DNA of 64,000 nucleotides, from assembly GCF_051535215.1 (NCBI RefSeq), contig NZ_JBPPLY010000005.1, positions 140,166 through 204,165 of the forward strand, read 5' to 3'. The notes under the pieces are model-generated. The model was not told the DNA's origin. It saw nothing but the letters and a program-made list of their open reading frames with translations, and did not search any database. This DNA is from Nitrobacter sp051535215. GTDB lineage: Bacteria; Pseudomonadota; Alphaproteobacteria; Rhizobiales; Xanthobacteraceae. This document shows positions 44,078-54,085 of this stretch, piece by piece. The first letter of the stretch is position 1. The number at the start of each line of letters is the position of its first letter. The position numbers and the translations under genes are program-made.

Positions 44078-45274
44078 ATGTCCAACCCTGCCCCCGTTAC
44101 CGACTGGGTTCACGATTTCGACCATACCGACCCGACCTGGACGGAAAATCCATACCCGATCTGGGACGAACTGCGCGTCAAATGTCCCGTCGCCCACACC
44201 AACCGCTTTCTCGGCGTTTACCTGCCGACCACCTATGAGGCGGTGAAGGAAATTTGCTACGACACAGACCATTTCTCGTCGCGCCGCGTGGTGGTGCGCA
44301 GCGTTCGCCCTGAGCCGCCGCCGCCGGCACCGCCCATCACATCGGACCCGCCCGAGCACAAGCGCGCCAAGCAGATCCTGCTGCCGCTATTCATGCCCGA
44401 CGAGGTAAAGAAGCTGGAGCCGCGCGTTCGCGCGATCTGCAACGAGCTGATCGACGGCTTCATCAATGACAAGGGCTGCGACGCCGCGGCGCGTTACACG
44501 AAATATGTGCCGATCCGGGCCGTCACCAACATGTTCGGTATCCCGGAAACGGACGGCGACCTCTTCATCAAGTGGATTCACGAGATTCTCGAACTGGGCC
44601 TTCACGACGACGCCGTGGTGATGAAGGCCGTCCAGGAAATGATGGCTTATTTCACCGGCCACATCGAGGCGCGAAAGAAGCATCCGACCGATGATCTGAT
44701 CTCGACATTGATGAATGCGCGGACCGAAGACGGAGAGCCGCTGACGGACATGCATGTGCAGGGAGCGTTGCGATTGCTGCTGGTCGCCAGCATCGACACC
44801 ACGTGGAGCGCGATCGGTTCCTCGCTCTGGCATCTCGCGAAGACTCCGGCGGACCGCGCGCGCCTGATCGCGGAACCGGAGCTTCTTCCGACCGCGATCG
44901 AGGAATTTCTGCGTGCCTTTTCGCCGGCATCGTCGGGGCGCGAGGTCATGAAGGAAACAACCGTCAGCGGCTGCCCCATGAAGCCGGGCAACATGGTGCT
45001 GCTGGCGTTCCCGGCCGCCAACCGCGATCCAACGGTATTCCCCGATGCCGACAAGGTCATCATTGACCGCAAGGAAAACCGCCACATCGCTTTCGGCGTC
45101 GGCATTCACCGCTGCGTCGGCGCCCACCTCGCCCGCATGGAGATGTTTGTCGCGATCGAGGAATGGCTGAAACGCATTCCGGATTTCCGGCTTGATCCGT
45201 CTCGCCCGACGACATGGTCTGAGGGAAGCTTGCGCGGTCCGCGCCAACTCCCGCTGCTGTTCGGCAAAAGTTGA
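44078..45274 (+). CDS. Cytochrome P450
   Basis: 398 residues, soluble bacterial class. The ribosome site is GGAGGAA. Motifs in order: the I-helix ASIDTT (237-242), where the usual Gly is Ser238 and the acid/Thr pair D240-T241 is kept; ExxR at 276-279 (EFLR); the heme loop FGVGIHRCVG with Cys346. Pro-rich PPPPAPP at 80-86 precedes the conserved SDPPEHKR of the B-C region. It would oxidise an unknown substrate with electrons from the upstream ferredoxin; a candidate reductase is encoded at 56399-57619. The CYP family cannot be assigned without a search. Confidence 0.93.
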   Translation: MSNPAPVTDWVHDFDHTDPTWTENPYPIWDELRVKCPVAHTNRFLGVYLPTTYEAVKEICYDTDHFSSRRVVVRSVRPEPPPPAPPITSDPPEHKRAKQILLPLFMPDEVKKLEPRVRAICNELIDGFINDKGCDAAARYTKYVPIRAVTNMFGIPETDGDLFIKWIHEILELGLHDDAVVMKAVQEMMAYFTGHIEARKKHPTDDLISTLMNARTEDGEPLTDMHVQGALRLLLVASIDTTWSAIGSSLWHLAKTPADRARLIAEPELLPTAIEEFLRAFSPASSGREVMKETTVSGCPMKPGNMVLLAFPAANRDPTVFPDADKVIIDRKENRHIAFGVGIHRCVGAHLARMEMFVAIEEWLKRIPDFRLDPSRPTTWSEGSLRGPRQLPLLFGKS

Positions 45275-45332
45275 CGTCGCCGGCCGCGCGGCGTCTTGCG
45301 CCGCGACCCGCATGAGTTCAGGGAGGCCAGAC

Positions 45333-46562
45333 ATGCCGAACGAACGTTTGCAGTTTTCCGGGTCGGACGGTTCCGAACTTGCAGCCGCGCTGGATCTTCC
45401 CGACGGCGAACCGGCAGCCTACGCGCTGTTCGCGCATTGCTTCACCTGCGGCAAGGACGTGCTCGCGGCAAGGCGCATCGCTGCGGCACTGACGGCGCAT
45501 GGAATAGCGGTCCTGCGATTCGATTTCACCGGACTTGGCGCCAGCGAAGGGGAATTCGCCAACAGCACGTTTTCCTCCAATGTCGCGGATATCGTTCTGG
45601 CGGCCGATCATTTGCGCCAGACCCGCAGGCCGCCCGCTATCCTGATCGGCCATAGCCTTGGCGGCGCGGCCGTTCTCGCAGCCGCGGCCCGGATTCCCGA
45701 AGCAAAAGCGGTGGCGACGATCGCAGCGCCCTCCGATCCGGCCCACGTCACGCATCTGTTCGCCGATCGCCTCGTAGACATCCGCGCACAGGGCTCGGTC
45801 GAGGTCTCCCTCGCCGGCCGCCCATTCCATATCAAACGGGAATTCCTCGACGATATCGCCGAGCACAACCTGATGGAAAAGGTTGCAGAGTTGCGGAAGG
45901 CGTTATTGATCCTGCATTCGCCGACTGACGACATCGTCGGAATCGACAACGCCACCCGTATCTTCGTTGCCGCAAAACATCCGAAGAGCTTCATATCGCT
46001 TTCGGGAGCCGACCACCTGTTGAGCCGGAAAAGCGACGCCGATTACGTCGCCGACGTGATCGCCGTCTGGGCGCAACGCTATCTCGAAGCGGCACCGAGC
46101 GACCAGACCGAGGATTCGGGTTCACGAAGCGTCGTCGTTCGTGAAACCCGTCGCAGCAAATTCCAGCAGACCGTGACCGTCGGTCCGCACCGGTTGATCG
46201 CCGATGAACCAAGCACCGCCGGAGGCGACGATACCGGACCCGGACCGTACGATTTCCTGCTTGCCGCGCTCGGGGCCTGCACCTCGATGACGCTGCGATT
46301 GTATGCCGACCGCAAGGCGCTGCCGCTGGAGCGCGTCGCCGTGACGCTTCGGCACAACAGAATACATGCAGAGGACTGCGCCGAGTGTGAAACCAAAACG
46401 GGCCTCATTGACCAGATCGAACGCGAGATCGCGATGGAAGGAGTGCTCGATCCGGAGCAACGCGGGAAACTGATGGAAATCGCCGACAAGTGCCCGGTTC
46501 ACCGGACGCTGACGTCGGAAATCCGCATCGTAACCCACGCGTTGGAAGCGGACGAGCATTGA
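45333..46562 (+). CDS. Bifunctional alpha/beta hydrolase-OsmC family protein
   Basis: 409 residues from ATG 45333 (GGGAGG ribosome site). Residues about 1-250 are an alpha/beta hydrolase with nucleophile Ser108 (IGHSLGG), an acidic residue at D199/D200 and His228. Residues about 265-405 are an OsmC-like domain with redox cysteines C316 (GACTSM) and C387 (DKCPVH). OsmC domains reduce organic peroxides. Such fusions are known in Alphaproteobacteria, but the combined role is not established. It lies 58 bases after the P450 gene on the same strand and may belong to one transcription unit. Confidence 0.88.
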   Translation: MPNERLQFSGSDGSELAAALDLPDGEPAAYALFAHCFTCGKDVLAARRIAAALTAHGIAVLRFDFTGLGASEGEFANSTFSSNVADIVLAADHLRQTRRPPAILIGHSLGGAAVLAAAARIPEAKAVATIAAPSDPAHVTHLFADRLVDIRAQGSVEVSLAGRPFHIKREFLDDIAEHNLMEKVAELRKALLILHSPTDDIVGIDNATRIFVAAKHPKSFISLSGADHLLSRKSDADYVADVIAVWAQRYLEAAPSDQTEDSGSRSVVVRETRRSKFQQTVTVGPHRLIADEPSTAGGDDTGPGPYDFLLAALGACTSMTLRLYADRKALPLERVAVTLRHNRIHAEDCAECETKTGLIDQIEREIAMEGVLDPEQRGKLMEIADKCPVHRTLTSEIRIVTHALEADEH

Positions 46563-46625
46563 AGCGACTTGCATTTTGACGGAAACAAGTCGATCCGTCA
46601 CGGTCTGCATAAGGCGGGGATTGTT

Positions 46626-47708
46626 CTAGCGTGCCGGCGAAGCCGAATCCCGCGAAGATGTGGGTCCGTCGACGCGAAGCGGACCGCGCAAACCGATTGC
46701 AGCGCCCGCGACAATGCCGGTGATTGCCACAAACGACGCCAGAGCCAGCGTCGAAACACCTGTCAGGCCTTGGCCGATCGAACATCCATAAGCCATCGCT
46801 CCACCTGAGCCCATGAACGCCGCACCGGTTACCGAACGCAGCATGTGACGTGGAGAGGTGTAGGCCTCAAGATGAAATCGGCGCGTCACCAAAGCGGTGA
46901 CGAGGCTTCCGAGCATAACTCCGGGGACCAGCGCGATGCCGAAATTCATCGTCAGCCCGGTCGACAGCATCACGTATTGTACGGTATCGGCGACCGGAGC
47001 GACGAAGGTGATTGAGGTGACCGGAACCGGATTGAAATCGTCAGCGCCGAGATATCCGGTCGCATACCATCCGCCAGCAACAAGGAGACCGATGATGACG
47101 CCGGCTGCGATCTGGCCTGCGGAACGCCGGAATGCCGCATGCGAGAACGCGAAAATCATCAGCGCGCCGCTGACGACCGTCCCCGCCAGCGCGCGAGCGA
47201 AGGTTTCACCGAGGCCGAGCGTTCCCGCCAGCGCCGGCAGCGAGATGAAATTCGGTGTGGATTGACTGGCTTGCAGCATGGCGATGCGCGCCGGTGCGAT
47301 CAGGCCCTTCAAGGTCATCTGCGCGGCGATGCCGAGAACGATCACCACGACCAGCGAGCGCAGATTGCCGCGCCCCAGCAGAATCAGCGCGCGCGATCCG
47401 CAGCCGTTCGACAGCACCATGCCGTAACCGAAAATGATTCCGCCCGCGAACATCAGGGCCGCCGAGAACGACGGCTGCAGATAGATCGATTTTCCCAGAT
47501 CGACGAAGCCCTCGCCGGCAAGCAATTGTGTGGCGGCGACCGCAACGCCCATCGCCAGCGCGTAGGTCCGGAGCAGCCGCCCATCGCCCTGCCCCCAATA
47601 TCCGCGCAAGCTGCTCATCAGGCAGAAACCGCTTAGCAGCCCCACCACGCCGAAAACGAAGCCGATCAGAAAGCCGGCATAAACGGTGACGTGGGGATCA
47701 GGCGGCAC
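46626..47708 (-). CDS. YeeE/YedE family sulfur (thiosulfate) transport protein
   Basis: 360 residues from a GTG start with AAGGAC upstream. It is an integral inner-membrane protein with about nine to ten hydrophobic helices. Two conserved cysteine motifs of the family are present: SNGCGSRAL (about 100-108) and YGCSIGQGLTG (about 313-323), which line the transport path in TsuA/YeeE thiosulfate importers. Full length contains both halves, unlike split YeeE/YedE proteins. The substrate is probably a small sulfur compound. It is convergent with the hydrolase-OsmC gene. The C-terminal 20 residues are hydrophilic. Confidence 0.85.
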   Translation of the reverse strand: MPPDPHVTVYAGFLIGFVFGVVGLLSGFCLMSSLRGYWGQGDGRLLRTYALAMGVAVAATQLLAGEGFVDLGKSIYLQPSFSAALMFAGGIIFGYGMVLSNGCGSRALILLGRGNLRSLVVVIVLGIAAQMTLKGLIAPARIAMLQASQSTPNFISLPALAGTLGLGETFARALAGTVVSGALMIFAFSHAAFRRSAGQIAAGVIIGLLVAGGWYATGYLGADDFNPVPVTSITFVAPVADTVQYVMLSTGLTMNFGIALVPGVMLGSLVTALVTRRFHLEAYTSPRHMLRSVTGAAFMGSGGAMAYGCSIGQGLTGVSTLALASFVAITGIVAGAAIGLRGPLRVDGPTSSRDSASPAR

Positions 47709-47818
47709 GACGTGTCCTTTTCAGTCCGACGTCACAATATGAGGTGCGTGAGCGACATCAAGCAGGCGGAGGCCGATGGGCAAAGCCGGTGCGCAGGGGC
47801 GACCGGATTCACCGACGT

Positions 47819-48070
47819 CTACTTTTTGCCTTTTGTTCCGGCTCCGAGACCCGACATGCTGGCGAACATGTCCTGAAAGCGCTCCGCCATCTTTGGATCG
47901 AAGGTAAACCAGTTCTGCATTATCGTTTCCGGCGAGAACTTGTCGATATTCTCCATCATCTTCTGCTGGAGTTTCTCTATCATGGCGTTCTGCATCGGCT
48001 GAACGTCGGGAAGCCCCATAAACTGGCGGGCCTCAACCGGCGTACACTCGATCTCGATATTCACTTTCAT
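47819..48070 (-). CDS. Small DUF6489-like protein
   Basis: 83 residues from ATG 48070 (AGGAGC upstream). It starts MKVNIEIECTPVEARQFMGLPDV, a pattern found in short proteins of Bradyrhizobium relatives. It is predicted amphipathic helical (about 25-60) and resembles a phasin-like or small regulatory helix protein (DUF6489). The Met/Gln-rich part contains MIEKLQQKMMENI. No signal peptide or membrane segment. The extension to 48160 lacks support. Function unknown. Confidence 0.7.
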   Translation of the reverse strand: MKVNIEIECTPVEARQFMGLPDVQPMQNAMIEKLQQKMMENIDKFSPETIMQNWFTFDPKMAERFQDMFASMSGLGAGTKGKK

Positions 48071-48169
48071 GCCACGCTCCTGTATCGGCCTCGCTGCGCG
48101 AACAGTATCGCCGCGAGAACGCCTGCGGCGCAAACGATCATGACACCGCGCAAATTGCAAACAGAAGGT

Positions 48170-49423
48170 TCAGCCAAAGCGCTCCGGAGCGAAAGGTCTC
48201 GGATCGGCCAGCGGCTCCTCGCCCGTCATCATTTCCGCCAGCAGGCGGCCCGTTACCGGACCGAGCGTCAGGCCGTGATGCTGATGTCCGAAGTCGAACC
48301 ACAATCCGGCGTGGCGGGCCGCCTTTCCGATCACCGGGAGCATATCGGGCATGCACGGACGTCTTCCCATCCACGGCGCGGCATCGATCGCCCGGCCCAG
48401 AGGGAACAGTTCGCGCGCGACGGGAAGCGTGCGCGCGATCTGCACGGGCGACGGTGGCGCATCGCGGCGGGCGAATTCGGCGCCGGTCGTCAGGCGAATG
48501 CCGCGATTCATCGGGGCCAGCAGATAGCCGCGATCCGAATCGAGAACGGGATGGTTGAGCACCGCATTGCCGCGCGGCGCCAGATGCAGGTGATAGCCGC
48601 GCTTGATGCCGAGCGGCATATCATAACCAAGAGGCCGGAAGACGTCATCCGACCATGGTCCGAGCGCGATCACGGCTTCGCGCCCGGCCAACGCTCCATT
48701 CGGGCCGTCGACACACCACGCCGCGTCACGCTGCGTCAAGGTCCGCGCGTCCGCCTCGATGAAACGGCCGCCGCGGCGCACGAATAACGCCGCATAGGCT
48801 TTTGTCAGCGCTCCCGGATCCGGAACAAAGCCCGGCGCAGGCCAGTGAATGGCGCCTGCGAACGTTCCCGACAGATTTGGCTCGCGTGCGGCGATTTCCC
48901 GAGCGTCAAGAACATCGGCTTCGACATCGTACCTCCGAGCGCGTCTCAGATCGGCCACGCCTTTGTCGAGTGTCGCGTTCGACCGAAACAGCTTGATCCA
49001 TCCTGTCCTGCGCAACAGGTGCGGCACGCCTGCTTCGGCGATCAGCGCTTCGTGCTCGACGAGGCTGCGGCTAATCAGCGGCAGCGCGGCCATCGCGCTG
49101 TGGAACGCCCGCTCCGGTGAAGATGCGAGAGCATAGCGGATGAGCCACGGCAAAAACGCCGGCAGATCGCGAAAACGATAATGCGCTTCCGCGGACCGGT
49201 TCAACGCATAACGCAGAACCTGACGCAAATCGTAGGGAAACACGTAAGGGAAAACGGATGCGCATTCGATCAGGCCGGCATTCCCGTAACTCGTCTCCTC
49301 GCCCGCGCCCTCATGACGGTCGACAAGAATGACATCGCGCCCTCGTTTCTGGAGATGCAGGGCGGCGGAAACGCCGACAATTCCCGCACCCAGCACCAGA
49401 ACATCGGCTTTGACCGCCGCCAC
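48170..49423 (-). CDS. FAD-dependent D-amino acid dehydrogenase-like oxidoreductase
   Basis: 417 residues from a GTG start with GGAGAG upstream. An N-terminal FAD-binding motif reads VLGAGIVGVSAALHLQKRG (10-28), followed by DAO-family signatures such as GNAGLIECASVFPY and the C-terminal FGHQHHGLTLGPVTG. It resembles DadA, which oxidises D-amino acids with electrons passed to the membrane quinone pool. Exact substrate (D-alanine, glycine-like, other) is not fixed. It sits between the DUF6489 gene and an unrelated RND operon, all on the minus strand but with gaps of 99 and 262 bases. Confidence 0.82.
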   Translation of the reverse strand: MAAVKADVLVLGAGIVGVSAALHLQKRGRDVILVDRHEGAGEETSYGNAGLIECASVFPYVFPYDLRQVLRYALNRSAEAHYRFRDLPAFLPWLIRYALASSPERAFHSAMAALPLISRSLVEHEALIAEAGVPHLLRRTGWIKLFRSNATLDKGVADLRRARRYDVEADVLDAREIAAREPNLSGTFAGAIHWPAPGFVPDPGALTKAYAALFVRRGGRFIEADARTLTQRDAAWCVDGPNGALAGREAVIALGPWSDDVFRPLGYDMPLGIKRGYHLHLAPRGNAVLNHPVLDSDRGYLLAPMNRGIRLTTGAEFARRDAPPSPVQIARTLPVARELFPLGRAIDAAPWMGRRPCMPDMLPVIGKAARHAGLWFDFGHQHHGLTLGPVTGRLLAEMMTGEEPLADPRPFAPERFG

Positions 49424-49685
49424 CCGACTCTCCGAACCAAAATCGCACGGCCTCGCCGAACGCTACCGTTGTTATTTAAGTATCGCTGTTCGGCGGCGCA
49501 AACCTGCCGGTGATGGCTGGCTTTCGGCCACTTTGCGAAAAACTGTCGACGCCCGCTCGAACGCGGCAACATTGAGGAGAGCGAAAACGAAGCATGCATG
49601 CAGGCGACACGGACGGTCGCCGGGCGCTGCGATCAAATATCGCGATCCGGTTCGATGCCCCGCCGCCGATATGCCATCGCGGCCA

Positions 49686-52600
49686 TTATGTCGGCCGCAA
49701 CTTCGGGTCTGCGTCGAATTCGGCAATCTGCTTGTTACGCTCCGACCCAAGACCGGCCAGGTGATCGGTTGCAATCGCCACGTAGACGGCAGGAAGCACG
49801 AACAGGGTGAACATCGTTCCGATCAACATGCCCGCCACGACGACGAGACCGATCGAGAACCGGCTGGCCGCTCCCGCGCCCGACGCCATGAGGAGCGGCA
49901 GCAGGCCGGTGACCATCGCAGCGGTCGTCATCAGGATCGGTCGCAGTCTGACCCGCGCCGCCATTTCGATCGCCGAGCGCTTGTCGAGGCGTTCGTTGAG
50001 CTGCAGTTCGTTGGCGAATTCAACCATCAGAATGCCGTGCTTGCTGATGAGGCCGATCAGCGTCAGCAGCCCCACCTGGGTATAGATGTTGATGGTCGCA
50101 ACCCCGAAAAACAGCGGGATCAATGCGCCCGAGATCGCCATCGGCACGCTGATCATGATGACGAGCGGATCGCGCAGGCTTTCGAATTGCGCCGCCAGAA
50201 CCAGGAAGATGATGATGAGAGCGAAGCCGAAAGCGATCGCGAGCTGATTGCCTTCGGTCACGTATTGTCGTGCATCGGCGAGATAATCGTGGCTGAAGCC
50301 CTTCGGCAGACTTTTCGCCTGCTGCTCGAGAAATTCCACCGCCTGCCCCACCGTCACGCCCGGCATCGGCACGGCCTGGAATGTCGCCGCGTTGAGCTGG
50401 TTGTAGTGCGTCAGCGCGTTGGGATCGGTTTCGGTCTTGATCGTCACCAGCGTGGACAGCGGAATCTGCTGTCCGGTATTGCTCGGCACATAGTAGCCGT
50501 CGAGCGATTCCGGCGACAAGCGCAGACCGCGCGGCACCTGCGGAATCACCTGATAGGAACGTCCCTGGAGGTTGAAGCGATTCACGTAATTGCCGCCGAG
50601 CAGCGTCGCCAGCGTCGCGCCGATCTGCTGCATGGTGACCCCGAGGTCATTCGCCTTGACCCGGTCGATGTTGACGCGAACCACCGGCTGGTTGTAGTCG
50701 AGATCGCTATCGGTGACGATGAAGAGACCGCTTTTGCGCGCCGCCTCCTTGAGCTTGTTCATCTCTTCGTAGACTGTCTGAAAGCTGGCCGTGGTGTAAA
50801 GCACGACCTGCACCGGCAGACCGCCCGGACCGCCCGGCAACGGCGGTCGGTTGAAGGCGAAGGCATTCACGCCTTCGACCTTGCTGATGTCGGCCTGCAC
50901 CAGCGGCTTGAGAGCCATCGCAGTTCGCTTGCGCTCGTCCCACGGCTTCAGCAACATGCCGGCGATGCCGTTGTTGATGCCGTTGGTGCCATTGATCATG
51001 AAGCGCAGGTCGGTCTCGGGAAAGCTCGCAAACGCCTTGTCGAGCTTCTCGCCGTAATAATCCATGTAATCGATATTGGCGTATTTCGGCCCCTTGATGA
51101 CCGCGAAGACGATGCCCTGATCTTCTTCCGGCGCCAGTTCTTTTGACGTGTGCATGTAGAGGAAGCCGACGAGCCCGAGAATCGTCACCGCGAACAGCGC
51201 CGTGATGGGCCGGTAATCGAGCGAGCGATCCAGTTTGCGCCCGTACCAGTGTGTGACCGAGGTAAAGATCTTGTCGACCCTGGCGGCGAACCCGCCCTGG
51301 CCGCCATGCTTGAGCAGCACCGAGCACATCATCGGCGACAGCGTCAGCGCGATCACGCCGGAGACGATCACCGCCCCCGCGAGCGTGAAGGCGAACTCGC
51401 GGAACAATGCACCGGTGAGACCGCCGAGGAAGCCGATCGGCGCATAGACGGCGGCCAGCGTGATCGTCATCGAGATGACCGGACCGACGATTTCGCGCGC
51501 GCCCTGCAACGACGCCTGAACCGGCGTCTTGCCCTCCTCCAGATGGCGGTGGATGTTTTCCACCACCACGATGGCGTCATCGACCACGAGTCCGATGGCC
51601 AGCACCATCGCCAGCAGCGTCAGCAGATTGAAGCTGAATCCGGCCGCCATCATCAGCGCGCAGACGCCGATCAGCGACAGCGGGATCGTCACCACGGGAA
51701 TGATGACCGAACGCAGTGAGGCGAGGAACAGGAAAATCACCACGATGACGATGACGACCGCCTCGATCAGGGTTTTCTCCACCTCGTGAATCGAGGAGGT
51801 GATGAACTTGGTTGAATCGTAGGCCACCTTCATCTTCATCGAGGGCGGCAGATTTCGCTCGATATCGGGAAACAGCGCGCGGACGCCAGAAACGATGTTC
51901 AGCGGGTTGCCCTGCGGGGTCGCCTGCACGCCGATGAAGATCGCACGCTGGCCGCTGAAGGCGACGCTGGCATCGGTGCTCTGCGCGGCAAGCTCGATAT
52001 CGGCGATGTCCTCCATGCGCACGAAGCCGCCATCCTTGGCCTTCACCGTCATGCGCTTGAACTGCTCGACGCTCTGCAGGTCGGTATTGGTCGAGACGTT
52101 GGAGATCGTGTAGAAGCCTTTGGTCTGGCCGGCTGCCGCCTGGAAGTTGTTGGCTGCGATCGCTGCGGCGACGTCCGTCGTCGTCACGTTGCGCCCGGCC
52201 ATCTTCAGAGGATCGAGCCAGACGCGCATCGCGAAGGTCTGGCCGCCGAGGATGTCGGCCGAGGCCACGCCATCCACGGTCGAAAGAATCGGCTGCACCA
52301 CGCGCGTCAGGTAATCGGAAATCGCCGAGCCCGACAGTTCGTCGCTCGAAAAGCCGATATACATCACCGCCGTGGTCTCGCCGGTGGATTTCACGATCAC
52401 CGGATCGTTGGCTTCCTTCGGTATCAGGTACTTCACCGAATTGACCTTCGACAGCACCTCGGTGAGCGCCGCGTTCGGATCGAAGTTCAATTTGACGTAG
52501 ACCTTGATCTGGCTCTGGCTTTGGGTCGAGGCGGAGGTGATGTAGTCGACGCCTTCGGCCGACGCGACCGCCTGTTCGATCGGCGTTGTGATGAAGCCCT

Positions 52601-52778
52601 GCATCAATTCCGGCGACGCACCCGGATAGGCCGTGGTGACCGTAATCACGGTGTTGGACAATTTCGGGTACTGCCGGATCGGCAGGTTATAGGCGGCCGC
52701 CATGCCGATCAGCAGGATCAGCAGGCTGACGACGACCGACAAGACCGGCCGCTTGATGAAGATATCGGTGAATGCCAT
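49686..52778 (-). CDS. RND multidrug efflux pump, inner-membrane permease
   Basis: 1030 residues from ATG 52778, where GGAG lies nine bases upstream. It is AcrB/MexB-type with 12 helices. MAFTDIFIKRPVLSVVVS is the typical N-terminus. The proton-relay pair of adjacent aspartates is in GLVVDDAIVVVENIHRHLEEG (about residue 400). It exports drugs or solvents by proton antiport together with the periplasmic adaptor encoded next, 94 bases upstream. No outer-membrane channel gene is present here, so a TolC-like protein must be supplied elsewhere. Confidence 0.93.
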   Translation of the reverse strand: MAFTDIFIKRPVLSVVVSLLILLIGMAAAYNLPIRQYPKLSNTVITVTTAYPGASPELMQGFITTPIEQAVASAEGVDYITSASTQSQSQIKVYVKLNFDPNAALTEVLSKVNSVKYLIPKEANDPVIVKSTGETTAVMYIGFSSDELSGSAISDYLTRVVQPILSTVDGVASADILGGQTFAMRVWLDPLKMAGRNVTTTDVAAAIAANNFQAAAGQTKGFYTISNVSTNTDLQSVEQFKRMTVKAKDGGFVRMEDIADIELAAQSTDASVAFSGQRAIFIGVQATPQGNPLNIVSGVRALFPDIERNLPPSMKMKVAYDSTKFITSSIHEVEKTLIEAVVIVIVVIFLFLASLRSVIIPVVTIPLSLIGVCALMMAAGFSFNLLTLLAMVLAIGLVVDDAIVVVENIHRHLEEGKTPVQASLQGAREIVGPVISMTITLAAVYAPIGFLGGLTGALFREFAFTLAGAVIVSGVIALTLSPMMCSVLLKHGGQGGFAARVDKIFTSVTHWYGRKLDRSLDYRPITALFAVTILGLVGFLYMHTSKELAPEEDQGIVFAVIKGPKYANIDYMDYYGEKLDKAFASFPETDLRFMINGTNGINNGIAGMLLKPWDERKRTAMALKPLVQADISKVEGVNAFAFNRPPLPGGPGGLPVQVVLYTTASFQTVYEEMNKLKEAARKSGLFIVTDSDLDYNQPVVRVNIDRVKANDLGVTMQQIGATLATLLGGNYVNRFNLQGRSYQVIPQVPRGLRLSPESLDGYYVPSNTGQQIPLSTLVTIKTETDPNALTHYNQLNAATFQAVPMPGVTVGQAVEFLEQQAKSLPKGFSHDYLADARQYVTEGNQLAIAFGFALIIIFLVLAAQFESLRDPLVIMISVPMAISGALIPLFFGVATINIYTQVGLLTLIGLISKHGILMVEFANELQLNERLDKRSAIEMAARVRLRPILMTTAAMVTGLLPLLMASGAGAASRFSIGLVVVAGMLIGTMFTLFVLPAVYVAIATDHLAGLGSERNKQIAEFDADPKLRPT

Positions 52779-52872
52779 TGCAGGCGCTCCCTTGGCGCGC
52801 GCCACCTCCTGATCGGAGCAAGGCCGCGAGACGTTCGATCGATCGGGCCCGCGCGGGCGGTCCCGACCGGAA

Positions 52873-54084
52873 TCAGTTCAGCGGCGGTTTCTCCGGGATC
52901 TGCGGCAGCGGATCCTTCGAGATTTCGACGGCAGCGCCCGACTGCAGCTTGAGCTGGCCGACCGCGGCGACCTTGTCGCCGGGCTTCACCCCCTTCTCGA
53001 TCACCGCGCGCCCGTTGATACGGTCGCCGGTGCGCACAAAGGTCTGCACGGCGGTCAGGCTGGTCTTGCCGTCGTCATCCTTGTGCTCCTTGATGAGATA
53101 AACGGAGTCGCCATACAGTGTATATTCGACCGCGGTTTCCGGTACGGTGATGACCGCCGGCTTGTCAGGCAGCACCACCGTTACTTCCGCAAACATGCCC
53201 GGCTTCAGGATATCGCCTGGGTTATTGATGGTGGCCTGGATACGGATGTTGCGGGTGTCGGTCGCGATCTGCGGCTCGATGGTGGTGATTTTGCCGTCGA
53301 ACTCCTTGCCCGGATAGGCATCGACCGATACCCGGACAGCCTGGCCCACGGAGAGACGACCGCTGTCCTTTTCAGTAACGGTGAAGTTAGCAAACAGTGT
53401 CGACAGATCGGTCAGCGACACGATCTGCGTGCCGGCGGTCAGGAACTGTCCTACCTCCACCTGACGCACACCGAGTACGCCGTCGAACGGCGCGCGCACC
53501 AGCTTCTGCGAAATGATCGCTTCTGTCTTGGCAATGCCGGCATTGGCCTGGTCGAACGCGGCCTGTGCCTGATCCACGGTCACCTGCGGGCCGACCTGAC
53601 GCGCCGCGAGCTGCTTCGCCCGCTCCAGCGCGAGTCTCGCGACGGTCGCCTGCGCCTTGTAGTTCGCGAGATCACCCTGATCCGGTTTGTCGAACAGTTG
53701 CACCAGCGGCGTGCCCTGGGTGACGCGGCTGCCGGCGGTGAACAGGATGTCGGTGATGCGGCCGCTGACATCGGACGTGACGCTGACCTGATGCACGGCG
53801 GCGAGACTGCCGACAGCCCGCTGCAGGTTCGGCAGCACCTCGGACTTCGCCTCGACCGCGCTGATCGTCACCGGCGGCGGCTTGTTGTTGGCGAAGAACT
53901 GCGCGATCATGTGCGCACGGAAGGCATTGAACCCGACCAGTGCGCCGACAAGCAGCGCAAGCAGCACACCGATAATGATGAACCAGCGCTTCATGCGTAT
54001 CGGACGCGCGCGAGACGGGTCGCGCAAGCCTTGCGCCGAAACGTCCGACTTGTCGCCAGCGCTGCCTTCCCTTGTTACCGTCAT
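52873..54084 (-). CDS. RND efflux adaptor (membrane fusion protein)
   Basis: 403 residues from ATG 54084; a GTG at 54093 overlapping the TetR stop would add three residues. An N-terminal membrane anchor (about 33-53) precedes a lipoyl/beta-barrel adaptor: helical hairpin about 130-190 (LANYKAQATVARLALERAKQL), lipoyl halves with VSGRITDILF and LVRAPFDGVLGVRQVEVGQ, then the beta-barrel region with DIRNIRIQ-like segments. It links the RND permease to an outer-membrane channel. The gene order is tetR, adaptor, permease in one operon. Confidence 0.9.
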   Translation of the reverse strand: MTVTREGSAGDKSDVSAQGLRDPSRARPIRMKRWFIIIGVLLALLVGALVGFNAFRAHMIAQFFANNKPPPVTISAVEAKSEVLPNLQRAVGSLAAVHQVSVTSDVSGRITDILFTAGSRVTQGTPLVQLFDKPDQGDLANYKAQATVARLALERAKQLAARQVGPQVTVDQAQAAFDQANAGIAKTEAIISQKLVRAPFDGVLGVRQVEVGQFLTAGTQIVSLTDLSTLFANFTVTEKDSGRLSVGQAVRVSVDAYPGKEFDGKITTIEPQIATDTRNIRIQATINNPGDILKPGMFAEVTVVLPDKPAVITVPETAVEYTLYGDSVYLIKEHKDDDGKTSLTAVQTFVRTGDRINGRAVIEKGVKPGDKVAAVGQLKLQSGAAVEISKDPLPQIPEKPPLN

Positions 54085-54085
54085 G

